From an uncultured Siphonobacter sp. (GTDB taxonomy: Bacteria > Bacteroidota > Bacteroidia > Cytophagales > Spirosomataceae): a stretch of DNA of 64,000 nucleotides. The stretch's first letter is position 1. Each line of letters starts with the position of its first letter. The DNA lies in NCBI GenBank assembly GCA_913774715.1, contig CAJYHS010000246.1, positions 1 to 64,000 of the forward strand. Reading direction: 5' to 3'. Below the pieces are notes generated by a model. It worked only from the letters and a program-made list of their open reading frames with translations. It made no database searches and was not told the DNA's origin. The translations under genes and the position numbers were made by a program. Positions 9,127 through 15,973 of this stretch are shown in pieces.

Positions 9127-10284
9127 ATGCAAGATCGCTATGCACAGCGGGGCGTTTCGGCCTCCAAAGAAGACGTTCATCAGGCTATTGCCGCTCTCGA
9201 CAAAGGCCTTTTTCCTAAAGCTTTTTGTAAGATCGTTCCCGATACACTTACGGGCGATCCCGAGTATTGTACCATTATGCACGCCGATGGTGCGGGTACA
9301 AAAACTTCCCTGGCTTACTTATACTGGAAAGAAACCGGAGATATTTCGGTATGGAAGGGCATTGCCCAGGATTCCATCGTAATGAATACCGACGACTTAC
9401 TCTGCGTCGGTTGCACGGGTCCCATTCTGCTTTCCAGCTCCATTGACCGGAATAAAAACCGGATTCCCGGCGAAGTAATCGCTCAGATCATTAATGGTAC
9501 AGAAGAAGTATTAGCCATGCTTCGTGAAAACGGTGTGGAGATTTACTCCACGGGTGGTGAAACCGCTGACGTAGGCGATCTGGTTCGGACCATTACCGTA
9601 AACAGTACCGTGGTGGCCCGGATGAAGCGTTCCGATGTGATTTCAAACGATAACATTCAGGCGGGTGATGTCGTCGTAGGGTTGGCTTCTTTTGGACAGT
9701 CGAACTACGAAGATCAATATAATGGCGGGATGGGCTCCAACGGCCTTACCTCCGCTCGTCACGACGTACTGGGTAAATATCTGGCGGCTTTATATCCCGA
9801 AAGTTTTGATCCCGAAGTTCCCTCGGATCTAATTTATAGTGGTTCTAAAAAATTAAATGAACCCGTAGAAGGTACGCCTTTAAACGTGGGGCAGTTAATC
9901 CTTTCGCCTACGCGTACCTATGCACCGTTTGTGAAGGCTTTATTAGCCGAAATTCGTCCGAATGGCATGGTGCATTGCTCCGGTGGAGCTCAGACCAAAG
10001 TGTTACATTTCGTTGATAATGTTCATATTATCAAGGATAACCTTTTTCCAATTCCTCCGCTATTTAAAATGATTCAGCAGGAAAGCGGAACGGCCTGGTC
10101 AGAGATGTACAAAGTCTTTAACATGGGTCACCGTTTGGAAGTATACTTACCCGAAGCTCAGGCTCAGCGAGTGATTGAGATTGCCCAATCTTTTGGTATC
10201 GAAGCTCAGGTGATCGGTCGGGTAGAAGCGTTTGAAGGAAAACGAGTAACGGTGAAAAGTGAATTTGGCGAGTTTGTTTACTAA
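9127..10284 (+). CDS. purM: AIR synthase (phosphoribosylformylglycinamidine cyclo-ligase) family
   Basis: 385 residues. The N-terminus RYAQRGVSASKEDVH and the HADGAGTKTSLAY loop are the PurM-type ATP/substrate region. NTDDLLCVG, STGGETADVGD and the C-terminal MVHCSGGAQTKVLHF and FNMGHRLE also fit PurM. It would close FGAM to AIR in purine synthesis. The protein is somewhat longer than E. coli PurM, as in the Bacteroidota form. No other pur genes are nearby. The ATG at 9127 gives the conserved N-terminus although the -7 box leaves almost no leader. Confidence 0.88.
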   Translation: MQDRYAQRGVSASKEDVHQAIAALDKGLFPKAFCKIVPDTLTGDPEYCTIMHADGAGTKTSLAYLYWKETGDISVWKGIAQDSIVMNTDDLLCVGCTGPILLSSSIDRNKNRIPGEVIAQIINGTEEVLAMLRENGVEIYSTGGETADVGDLVRTITVNSTVVARMKRSDVISNDNIQAGDVVVGLASFGQSNYEDQYNGGMGSNGLTSARHDVLGKYLAALYPESFDPEVPSDLIYSGSKKLNEPVEGTPLNVGQLILSPTRTYAPFVKALLAEIRPNGMVHCSGGAQTKVLHFVDNVHIIKDNLFPIPPLFKMIQQESGTAWSEMYKVFNMGHRLEVYLPEAQAQRVIEIAQSFGIEAQVIGRVEAFEGKRVTVKSEFGEFVY

Positions 10285-10335
10285 TGAAGTAAGCCATACG
10301 ACGGCAGGGAAGACGCGTAAAGTACCACAGCACCA

Positions 10336-11019
10336 ATGCAAGCAGAAGAAATTCAATCCATAGAGCCCGCTCTGGACATGGGAATTTATACCGTGCCGGA
10401 TGTCGCTCAGATTCTGAGGTTACCGCTTACCCGCGTACGTCGCTGGCTGGATGAATTCTGGAATGGACGATTATCCGCCACGACCAAAGTTTCTTACTCG
10501 TGGGGTAAGGGCCGCGAGCGAGTAGTGAGCTTTCAGACCCTGATTGAGTTTTATGTGTTTTTTAAATTGCGGGAACTGGGTATTTCAACGGCTAAGATTT
10601 TACAGGCCCATGAAGTCAGTTCCAAGCTTTTACAAACGCCATTTCCTTTCGCTTCTTCGTTTTTATTAACCGATAGTAAGACTTTATTTGTCGAAATAGG
10701 TAATGAGATACTAATTACGGCAGATGCCCGGCTTCAATACGAGATTAAAGAAGTCATGGAAGGTTTCTGCCGTAAAATTGAATTTGATACCGATAAAGTC
10801 GCCGCGAAGTTCTGGCCGTTGGGTAAAGATCGCTCCGTAGTGATTGATCCCCAGAAACAGTTTGGACAACCTATTATTCAGGGAACCAACATTCTGGCTG
10901 AAACCTTACATCGGATTCATCTGGGCGGTGAAGAAGTAAGTACCATTGCCTCTCTGTATCAGATTACTCCTCAGCAGGTAGAAGAAGCCTTGTATTTTAT
11001 TAACCGTCCCATTCAATGA
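10336..11019 (+). CDS. HTH protein with C-terminal DUF433 domain (putative antitoxin/regulator)
   Basis: 227 residues. The N-terminus (about 15-85) reads like a MerR-type winged helix: YTVPDVAQILRLPLTRVRRWL, then a wing region and a helix FKLRELGIS. The C-terminus (about 165-222) is a DUF433-like small helical domain with the typical IIQGTNILAETL and ASLYQITPQQVEEAL. DUF433 proteins are commonly the antitoxin-like partner of small PIN-like proteins. The stop overlaps the next start as ATGA (11016-11019), implying translational coupling. It is 51 nt after purM and could be read from it. The function is unproven. Confidence 0.7.
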   Translation: MQAEEIQSIEPALDMGIYTVPDVAQILRLPLTRVRRWLDEFWNGRLSATTKVSYSWGKGRERVVSFQTLIEFYVFFKLRELGISTAKILQAHEVSSKLLQTPFPFASSFLLTDSKTLFVEIGNEILITADARLQYEIKEVMEGFCRKIEFDTDKVAAKFWPLGKDRSVVIDPQKQFGQPIIQGTNILAETLHRIHLGGEEVSTIASLYQITPQQVEEALYFINRPIQ

Positions 11020-11363
11020 AGGTCTATCTTGATGAGAATTTAGTACCGTTCTTTCCAGCTCATTTTATGGAAGAACAAAAACTAAGCATTCTTCGCAATG
11101 AAGATTCGCTGGCTAAAGTCAAGGGGCTGATCATTTATCCCGAGTTAAACGTCCATCGCACTTCTTCTTTAAAAGCTGTTTTTGCCGGATTGGGGCTAAA
11201 CGTAGTTTTTGTATCACTACCCGTAGAAGGCGTTTGGTATCTCGACGAACCCGAAGTTCGTCAGCGAAAATGGGCTGAGGTCATAAAGAAATGCCGTAAG
11301 CAAACGGAAGCATTTGCCTATCGGTGTGATCTGAATGCGAGTCGTTTGCGGAATCTTGCCTAG
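11016..11363 (+). CDS. Small protein with N-terminal DEN motif, partner of DUF433 protein
   Basis: 115 residues, family not firmly recognised. It opens with MKVYLDENLVPFF, which resembles the start of DUF5615/Mut7-C PIN-like proteins (Asp6-Glu7-Asn8 as the first acidic site). The later acidic motif of that family (a T-x-D-x-D-F-like segment) is not visible. The C-terminal third is basic (RQRKWAEVIKKCRKQ). It overlaps the upstream gene by 4 nt. The context suggests a toxin-antitoxin-like or regulatory pair, with this protein as effector, but a nuclease activity is doubtful given the missing motif. Its stop lies 5 nt from the convergent nadV stop. Confidence 0.55.
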   Translation: MKVYLDENLVPFFPAHFMEEQKLSILRNEDSLAKVKGLIIYPELNVHRTSSLKAVFAGLGLNVVFVSLPVEGVWYLDEPEVRQRKWAEVIKKCRKQTEAFAYRCDLNASRLRNLA

Positions 11364-11368
11364 CAATC

Positions 11369-12853
11369 TTATTGGATTAACTGCTGTTTTTCCCGTTGCT
11401 GGGCCAACCGTAAACGAATTTCCTGTAGGCTCTGTTCTTTCAGCAATTGGCCGTTTTTATAAACGGTTTCTAATAAGCCCGTTCTGGCTTCTTCCGCACT
11501 GACCTGATCCACCAGTCCTGTTACCATTCCCTTTTCTCCCATTACTTTGATTAGCCCTTTGGCACTACGTTTAGTACCATCATCGGTTTTAGGATCTTTA
11601 AAAATGGCCCGACCTTCCCCTTTCACTACCCCATAGGTCGCTTTCATTGCAAAACCGAAGGTATCGCGGGTAACGTATTGATAAGTATAACTGCCGATAC
11701 CGAAGACGATGTTGGTACTGGCAAATCCCTTATCCGCCAGTTGCTGACAAATGGTCTGACAACGCTCCAGCGTGATACTGTCCCCGTAAATCAGTCCGAT
11801 ATGCGGATCCAAGAGGCGAAACCCTTTTTCGGTTATGTTTCCTCCAAATGTTTCCCAAAGGCATTCGACGGCCCCTTTGTATTCCGGTGTTCCCGGTTCT
11901 GCTTCGGGGTCACCACAAAGAATTTTTACCGGATCGCCGCTGTCGGGGCGAATCACTACTTTTCCATTCCGGTTGATGATGTCCCCTTTTAGCTGAGGTA
12001 TAAATTCCGTGATTACTTGCCAGAAGTCCCAGGTATCACTGACAATACTTACGACGCCTTTTGGATAAATCTCGTTAATGAGTCGTTTGAAGGTATCAAT
12101 TTCTCCGTTTTGTGTACCCATGCACATGACGCTATGTTCAGTAGCGGGGACACTGCCTCCCACTAGTTCCTGATCCACATCCGCTAAGTAATAGGTTTCC
12201 AGAAAGTCGATGGCTGGAATGGTATCGGTTCCCGTAAAGCTCAGTAAGTGAGCGGCTCCGCTCATTTCTGCTGCCTCGAGGCCAGCCATACCCCGAAAAC
12301 TGAAATCATGCCCCTGCCAGGGAACGAAAGACGTATCGCCGCCCGTCTTTGCGGCGTATTGATCCAGAAGGGTTCGGTACTGAAAAGCCGTGGTTGCACT
12401 GGTGCAGGGTAACCACAGAATGCAGGATAATAGGGTTTCGAGGAAATTGGTTAACCAGAAAAATTCAGGCTTCGTATTCTGAATCGTAAACATCGGAACC
12501 CGAAAAGGCGTAAGCGTCCCTTCGGGTAAGGCCCGAATTTCCAGTGGTAGGTAACCCAGATCGTGCAGAGCTTCGATGTGATCGAAGGTGACGGCTCCTT
12601 TGCCCAGGTAATTTTCAATGCGTCTCTGGTATTTTTGTATTACCCGTGCTTTCGGCTTTTGAAAGAATTGTTCGTTAAACTCTTCCATCAAATATTTTTT
12701 GATGAAATATTGCATTCCAAAGAAAACGACTGCATCAAAGCCAGTAAGTCGACTTTTACGAGGAGTTAAGTTGCTGTATACCAATTCAGTACCAGTAGGG
12801 TATTGACTCCGGTGATCTACTTTATATCCGTCAGAAAGATGAATGGGATTCAT
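11369..12853 (-). CDS. nadV: Nicotinamide phosphoribosyltransferase (NAMPT/NadV)
   Basis: 494 residues from the ATG at 12853. An upstream in-frame start at 12949 would overlap prs and adds a non-conserved segment. NAMPT-family features are clear: HLSDGYKVDHRSQYP at the N-terminus, FSFRGMAG, Asp210 in TGTDT, His240 in VPATEHS (the catalytic His in NAMPT) and RPDSGDP. It makes NMN from nicotinamide and PRPP. prs lies 7 nt upstream and would supply PRPP. Together with nrtR this is an NAD salvage operon. Confidence 0.93.
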   Translation of the reverse strand: MNPIHLSDGYKVDHRSQYPTGTELVYSNLTPRKSRLTGFDAVVFFGMQYFIKKYLMEEFNEQFFQKPKARVIQKYQRRIENYLGKGAVTFDHIEALHDLGYLPLEIRALPEGTLTPFRVPMFTIQNTKPEFFWLTNFLETLLSCILWLPCTSATTAFQYRTLLDQYAAKTGGDTSFVPWQGHDFSFRGMAGLEAAEMSGAAHLLSFTGTDTIPAIDFLETYYLADVDQELVGGSVPATEHSVMCMGTQNGEIDTFKRLINEIYPKGVVSIVSDTWDFWQVITEFIPQLKGDIINRNGKVVIRPDSGDPVKILCGDPEAEPGTPEYKGAVECLWETFGGNITEKGFRLLDPHIGLIYGDSITLERCQTICQQLADKGFASTNIVFGIGSYTYQYVTRDTFGFAMKATYGVVKGEGRAIFKDPKTDDGTKRSAKGLIKVMGEKGMVTGLVDQVSAEEARTGLLETVYKNGQLLKEQSLQEIRLRLAQQREKQQLIQ

Positions 12854-12860
12854 GAACGTA

Positions 12861-13691
12861 TTAGTTAAGAAGCGGGGCAGAAAGGGGAATTTGAGTAAGC
12901 TCAGGAGTAGCGAAAGTCTGAAAGGAATCGGTGCTGAAAATCTGATCATAATAGATTTTCAACGCCTCAAATCCCCGGCTAAAAATGCCATGACTTACCA
13001 TCAGAATTAACGAACCCGCTCCCTGCTGGCGTAAGGCCTTGGCTAATTGTAGAAAGGTTGCTCCGCCGTCACAAATGTCATCGACTACTACGCAGGTTTG
13101 TCCTTGCAGAAGCGGAGCATAAATGTGCACATCGCTGAGTTGCCCGTTGACAGGATTACGCTTTTTACTACACTCGATGTAATCCACGCCTAGATGCTGG
13201 GCCAGTTTATAGGTTTTTTTCAAGGCTCCAGCATCGGGAGAAACCAGCACGTACGAGGTTAGCGAAGCTACGCATTGCTCAACGAAAGCCTGATTGCTGA
13301 TCACTTTTACCCGATCCAGTAAGGCTGGAGTAACATCTGAGTGAGGATCGAAAATGGTTACTTCCTTAAAGTTGAGGTTATTAATTAAATCAGAGTAGAC
13401 TTTTACAGTTAAGGCCTCGCCCGGCTGCATAAACCGATCCTGGCGGGCGGCGGGAAAATAAGGAAGAAATAGCGATAATTCGGTTACTCCTGCTCGCCGC
13501 AGAGCATCTACGGCAACAAGTAATAAACCCATATCATCAAAACTCCGAATGCGAGTGGTAATTAGCATCGATTCGTTCGTTACCGATTCCAATAAACGGA
13601 TATGAGGTTCACCACCATTAAAAGTGAATGCCTCATAAGCAAGGCCAGAACCGTAGGGCTGGAATGTTTGATCAAGATTAATGATTTTCAT
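12861..13691 (-). CDS. prs: Ribose-phosphate pyrophosphokinase, short NadV-linked type
   Basis: 277 residues, shorter than the usual ~310-residue Prs, as in the short form found next to nadV in bacteria and phages. AARQDR (81-86), DPHSD and the PRPP loop VDDICDGGATF (203-213) are present. It makes PRPP from ribose-5-phosphate and ATP, feeding the NadV reaction. The ATG at 13691 starts the family motif MKIINLDQTF. An in-frame TTG at 13727 adds residues not seen in the family and lies across the operator palindrome. The start codon is the first half of that palindrome. Confidence 0.9.
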   Translation of the reverse strand: MKIINLDQTFQPYGSGLAYEAFTFNGGEPHIRLLESVTNESMLITTRIRSFDDMGLLLVAVDALRRAGVTELSLFLPYFPAARQDRFMQPGEALTVKVYSDLINNLNFKEVTIFDPHSDVTPALLDRVKVISNQAFVEQCVASLTSYVLVSPDAGALKKTYKLAQHLGVDYIECSKKRNPVNGQLSDVHIYAPLLQGQTCVVVDDICDGGATFLQLAKALRQQGAGSLILMVSHGIFSRGFEALKIYYDQIFSTDSFQTFATPELTQIPLSAPLLN

Positions 13692-13717
13692 ATTTGCGTT
13701 TATTTTACGCAAATATG
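13689..13717 (-). promoter_or_regulatory. Predicted NrtR operator 1, overlapping prs start codon
   Basis: A perfect inverted repeat, CATATTTGCGT (13689-13699) and ACGCAAATATG (13707-13717), with a 7-nt AT spacer. Its left edge is the prs start codon on the minus strand. It lies between nrtR and prs-nadV, where an NAD-responsive repressor site is expected. A second, diverged copy with the same 7-nt spacing lies upstream. Confidence 0.7.
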
Positions 13718-13754
13718 AAAATGGCAAATAGATCTTGCAAGAAAAACGTTAAAT

Positions 13755-13777
13755 ATTTGTGTAAAAATTACGCAAAA
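13755..13777 (-). promoter_or_regulatory. Predicted NrtR operator 2
   Basis: ATTTGTGT (13755-13762), a 7-nt spacer, then ACGCAAAA (13770-13777). This is the same half-site and spacing as operator 1 with two mismatches between arms. The centre lies 63 bp from that of operator 1, about six helical turns. Confidence 0.6.
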
Positions 13778-13784
13778 CGTAATT

Positions 13785-14483
13785 CTATGGAATATCAAAA
13801 TAGAATCCATTATGCTCAAGTTCTTGATAACGAGCCGTATCGAAGCGATACAGAGAAGCAGGGCGACCACGGCCTTCAGAAATTTTATCAGATAGCTCTT
13901 CTAGAATTCCGAAGCTGAGCATTTTTTTTCGGAAGTTTCGGCGATCCAAAGGTTGGTTAAGAATGATGCTGTAGAGTTTTTCCAACTCTCCGAAGAGGAA
14001 TTTTTCGGGTAATAAATCAAAGCCAATGGGTTGGTAACGCAGTTTGGACCGAAGACGCTGGATGGCTTTTTCCAGAATTTGAGCGTGATCAAAAGCCAGG
14101 GACGGCAATTGGTTAACGTCAAACCACTGGGCATCTACTGCGTCAGTGGAGGGCTGAAGTTCATGATTTCCCGAACGAATAAGGGCCATATAAGCTACCG
14201 AAACGACTCGAAAGCGAGGATCACGCTGAGGATTTCCAAAGCTGAAAAGTTGTTCGAGGTAGTTGATAACCAATCCCGTTTCTTCTGTAAGCTCGCGTTC
14301 TACGGCCTGTTCAAGACTTTCCTGTTCCGTTACAAAGCCGCCGGGTAAGGCCCATTGATTAATAAAAGGCTCATACTTTCGGCGAATTAATAAGACGTGT
14401 AATTGCTCGGAATGATAGCCAAAAACAACGGCATCAACGGTCAGACGAATGTTTTGATCGGGGTATTGGAAAGAATCGGCCAT
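13785..14483 (-). CDS. nrtR: NrtR-type Nudix transcriptional regulator of NAD metabolism
   Basis: 232 residues. The N-terminal Nudix domain (about 10-140) contains a complete Nudix box: G49-x5-E55-x7-R63-E64-L65-x-E67-E68-x-G70. The C-terminal ~75 residues (LDRRNFRKKML to GRGRPASLYRF) form the winged helix typical of NrtR. NrtR proteins repress NAD synthesis and salvage genes and respond to ADP-ribose or related metabolites. Its position directly upstream of prs-nadV, with two palindromes between, supports this role. Because the catalytic box is intact, the protein may also hydrolyse an ADP-ribose-like ligand. It begins 13 nt after the HAD gene. Confidence 0.88.
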   Translation of the reverse strand: MADSFQYPDQNIRLTVDAVVFGYHSEQLHVLLIRRKYEPFINQWALPGGFVTEQESLEQAVERELTEETGLVINYLEQLFSFGNPQRDPRFRVVSVAYMALIRSGNHELQPSTDAVDAQWFDVNQLPSLAFDHAQILEKAIQRLRSKLRYQPIGFDLLPEKFLFGELEKLYSIILNQPLDRRNFRKKMLSFGILEELSDKISEGRGRPASLYRFDTARYQELEHNGFYFDIP

Positions 14484-14496
14484 GGAATCAATAGCA

Positions 14497-15201
14497 TTAT
14501 AACCACTGCTTCAACTCCAGTAATGAACGCAGTTGATAGGTAGCTTCGCAGGGAGGGTAGAGCGATTGCTCGGGACGAAAATACGCCGCGTGCATGCCAA
14601 CTCCTAATGCTCCGGCTACATCGGCTTCGGGATTGTCTCCAATCATGAGGGCGTCGCAGGCGATGCATCCCGCTTTTTCCATCGCAAAGTGAAACATGGC
14701 GGGCTCGGGTTTCTTGGCGTTAGCCGTTTTGCTAGTTACTACTTCTTTGAAATAACCCGTTAAACCACTAGTGTCCATTTTGGTGTACTGTACATCACCA
14801 AAACCATTGGTAATGATGTGCATTTCATACCGGGGAGCCAGGTAGTCAAGTAACTCCAGTGCCCCGGGCAATAAATGGGGTTTGTAGGGGCAACGGGATA
14901 AATACCATTCACTCCATTCGTCACAACTGTTGTCATCTTCACAACCTAACTGACTGATTACCTGCCGAAAGCGGCGGTAACGCAGCTCTTCCTGCGAAAT
15001 CTGGCGACTGTCGTGCAAATGCCATAACTCGGCATTCACCTGATGAAAAGCTTCCTGAAAAGCCTGAGCCGTGGGAATACCCCGTTTACGAAGATCAAAT
15101 GCTTCGAATAATTCTACCAGCGTTTCGTTCGTATTTCGCTCAAAATCCCAAAGGGTATGGTCGAGGTCAAAAAAGAGATGTTTGTAAGCCGTTCTGGGCA
15201 T
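14497..15201 (-). CDS. yjjG: YjjG-family HAD nucleotidase/phosphatase
   Basis: 234 residues. HAD motif I is FFDLDHTLWDFE (near 9-20), motif II IITNGF, the lysine of motif III lies in NAKKPEPAMF and motif IV is MIGDNPEADV. The WDFERN segment and size match the noncanonical pyrimidine nucleotidase YjjG group, which dephosphorylates nucleoside monophosphates and some damaged nucleotides. It overlaps the upstream PD-(D/E)XK gene by 35 nt and is followed by nrtR after 13 nt. It may therefore belong to a nucleotide housekeeping operon. Confidence 0.85.
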   Translation of the reverse strand: MPRTAYKHLFFDLDHTLWDFERNTNETLVELFEAFDLRKRGIPTAQAFQEAFHQVNAELWHLHDSRQISQEELRYRRFRQVISQLGCEDDNSCDEWSEWYLSRCPYKPHLLPGALELLDYLAPRYEMHIITNGFGDVQYTKMDTSGLTGYFKEVVTSKTANAKKPEPAMFHFAMEKAGCIACDALMIGDNPEADVAGALGVGMHAAYFRPEQSLYPPCEATYQLRSLLELKQWL

Positions 15202-15790
15202 TGTTGAATATTTTCTTATCCGTAATCTGCTTACGGTGTTGCTCTAAAAACTCGGTAAATAACTCCAGCTCATCCAGCAGAGGCTGAAAATCGTAGGAAT
15301 CGTAATGGTAACTTTCGGTGTACACGTTCTGAAAATCAGTAATCAAATAATCCAGTTGCTTGATATTCCAGCTCTTTAATCCGAAGAGATATAAGTTCTG
15401 AAAATGGTGAGCAAACTTGGGAGCCTGATACCGGGCGGTAGTTTTAATGTCAATCGCCCGATCTCCACCAACTACATCTACCATGCCGTAAAACTCTACG
15501 TCTTTAATAGCCGTACGAACGAAAAACTGAGTTTTATATCGCATGGGTAACTGCTTCCGCATGGTTTGAATAATCTCCGCTGGAAACTGTTCTTCGCCTC
15601 GACCAGAAATCAACGCCGTTTCGAAACTAACCCCTCGCTGTTGAGCAGGTGTGGGCGGTTGCGGAACCCGATTAATCCGATTCAGTAACTCCTGTTCGCT
15701 TACGTATAACTCTCCATTGGCATTTCGTGCTTCGTGATGAAACAGCGAAAATGTCTGAATGAGGGTGGGGTATAAGCGGTATTTGATCAT
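15167..15790 (-). CDS. PD-(D/E)XK nuclease-like protein
   Basis: 207 residues, not a named family here. Motifs fit a RecB/Cas4-like PD-(D/E)XK core: GVSFE (53-57), G102-M-V-D105, then D114-I-K116-TT after a short turn, and a later QNLYLFGL helix. No four-Cys iron-sulfur cluster is seen, unlike Cas4 or AddB. It is probably a stand-alone nuclease of unknown target. It shares 35 nt with the HAD gene, and the PDDEXK-HAD-nrtR-prs-nadV order suggests a single transcript starting here. Confidence 0.65.
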   Translation of the reverse strand: MIKYRLYPTLIQTFSLFHHEARNANGELYVSEQELLNRINRVPQPPTPAQQRGVSFETALISGRGEEQFPAEIIQTMRKQLPMRYKTQFFVRTAIKDVEFYGMVDVVGGDRAIDIKTTARYQAPKFAHHFQNLYLFGLKSWNIKQLDYLITDFQNVYTESYHYDSYDFQPLLDELELFTEFLEQHRKQITDKKIFNNAQNGLQTSLF

Positions 15791-15879
15791 TGATAAATAG
15801 ACTACGGTTTTAACCTTACTAATCTATCCTATAAAAGTAATGCCGCGGCACGTGAGTTGATGGTTTGGGGAGGAGTCTG

Positions 15880-15920
15880 GATAAAAATAAAACATCCCGG
15901 AAGGTTAACCTTCCGGGATG
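15880..15920 (-). terminator. valS terminator
   Basis: A perfect palindrome (15893-15920) with 14-bp arms (CATCCCGGAAGGTT) is followed, reading on the minus strand, by TTTTATTTTTAT. It lies 51 nt after the valS stop. Confidence 0.85.
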
Positions 15921-15942
15921 CAAAACCTAAGAACTACTCACT

Positions 15943-15973
15943 ATTAACCAATCACTAGATTAACCAATCACTA
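15943..15973. repeat. 15-bp tandem direct repeat at the end of valS
   Basis: ATTAACCAATCACTA occurs at 15943-15957 and again at 15959-15973. The second copy includes the valS stop codon. It looks like a recent small tandem duplication next to the terminator. Confidence 0.8.

Noticed and set aside
12854-12949. N-terminal extension of NadV
   Set aside because: It overlaps prs and is not family sequence; the ATG at 12853 is better.
11369-13691. nadV-prs as a phage-derived module
   Set aside because: Phages carry similar pairs, but here it is combined with nrtR and its operators, base composition is like the neighbours and no phage genes are near.
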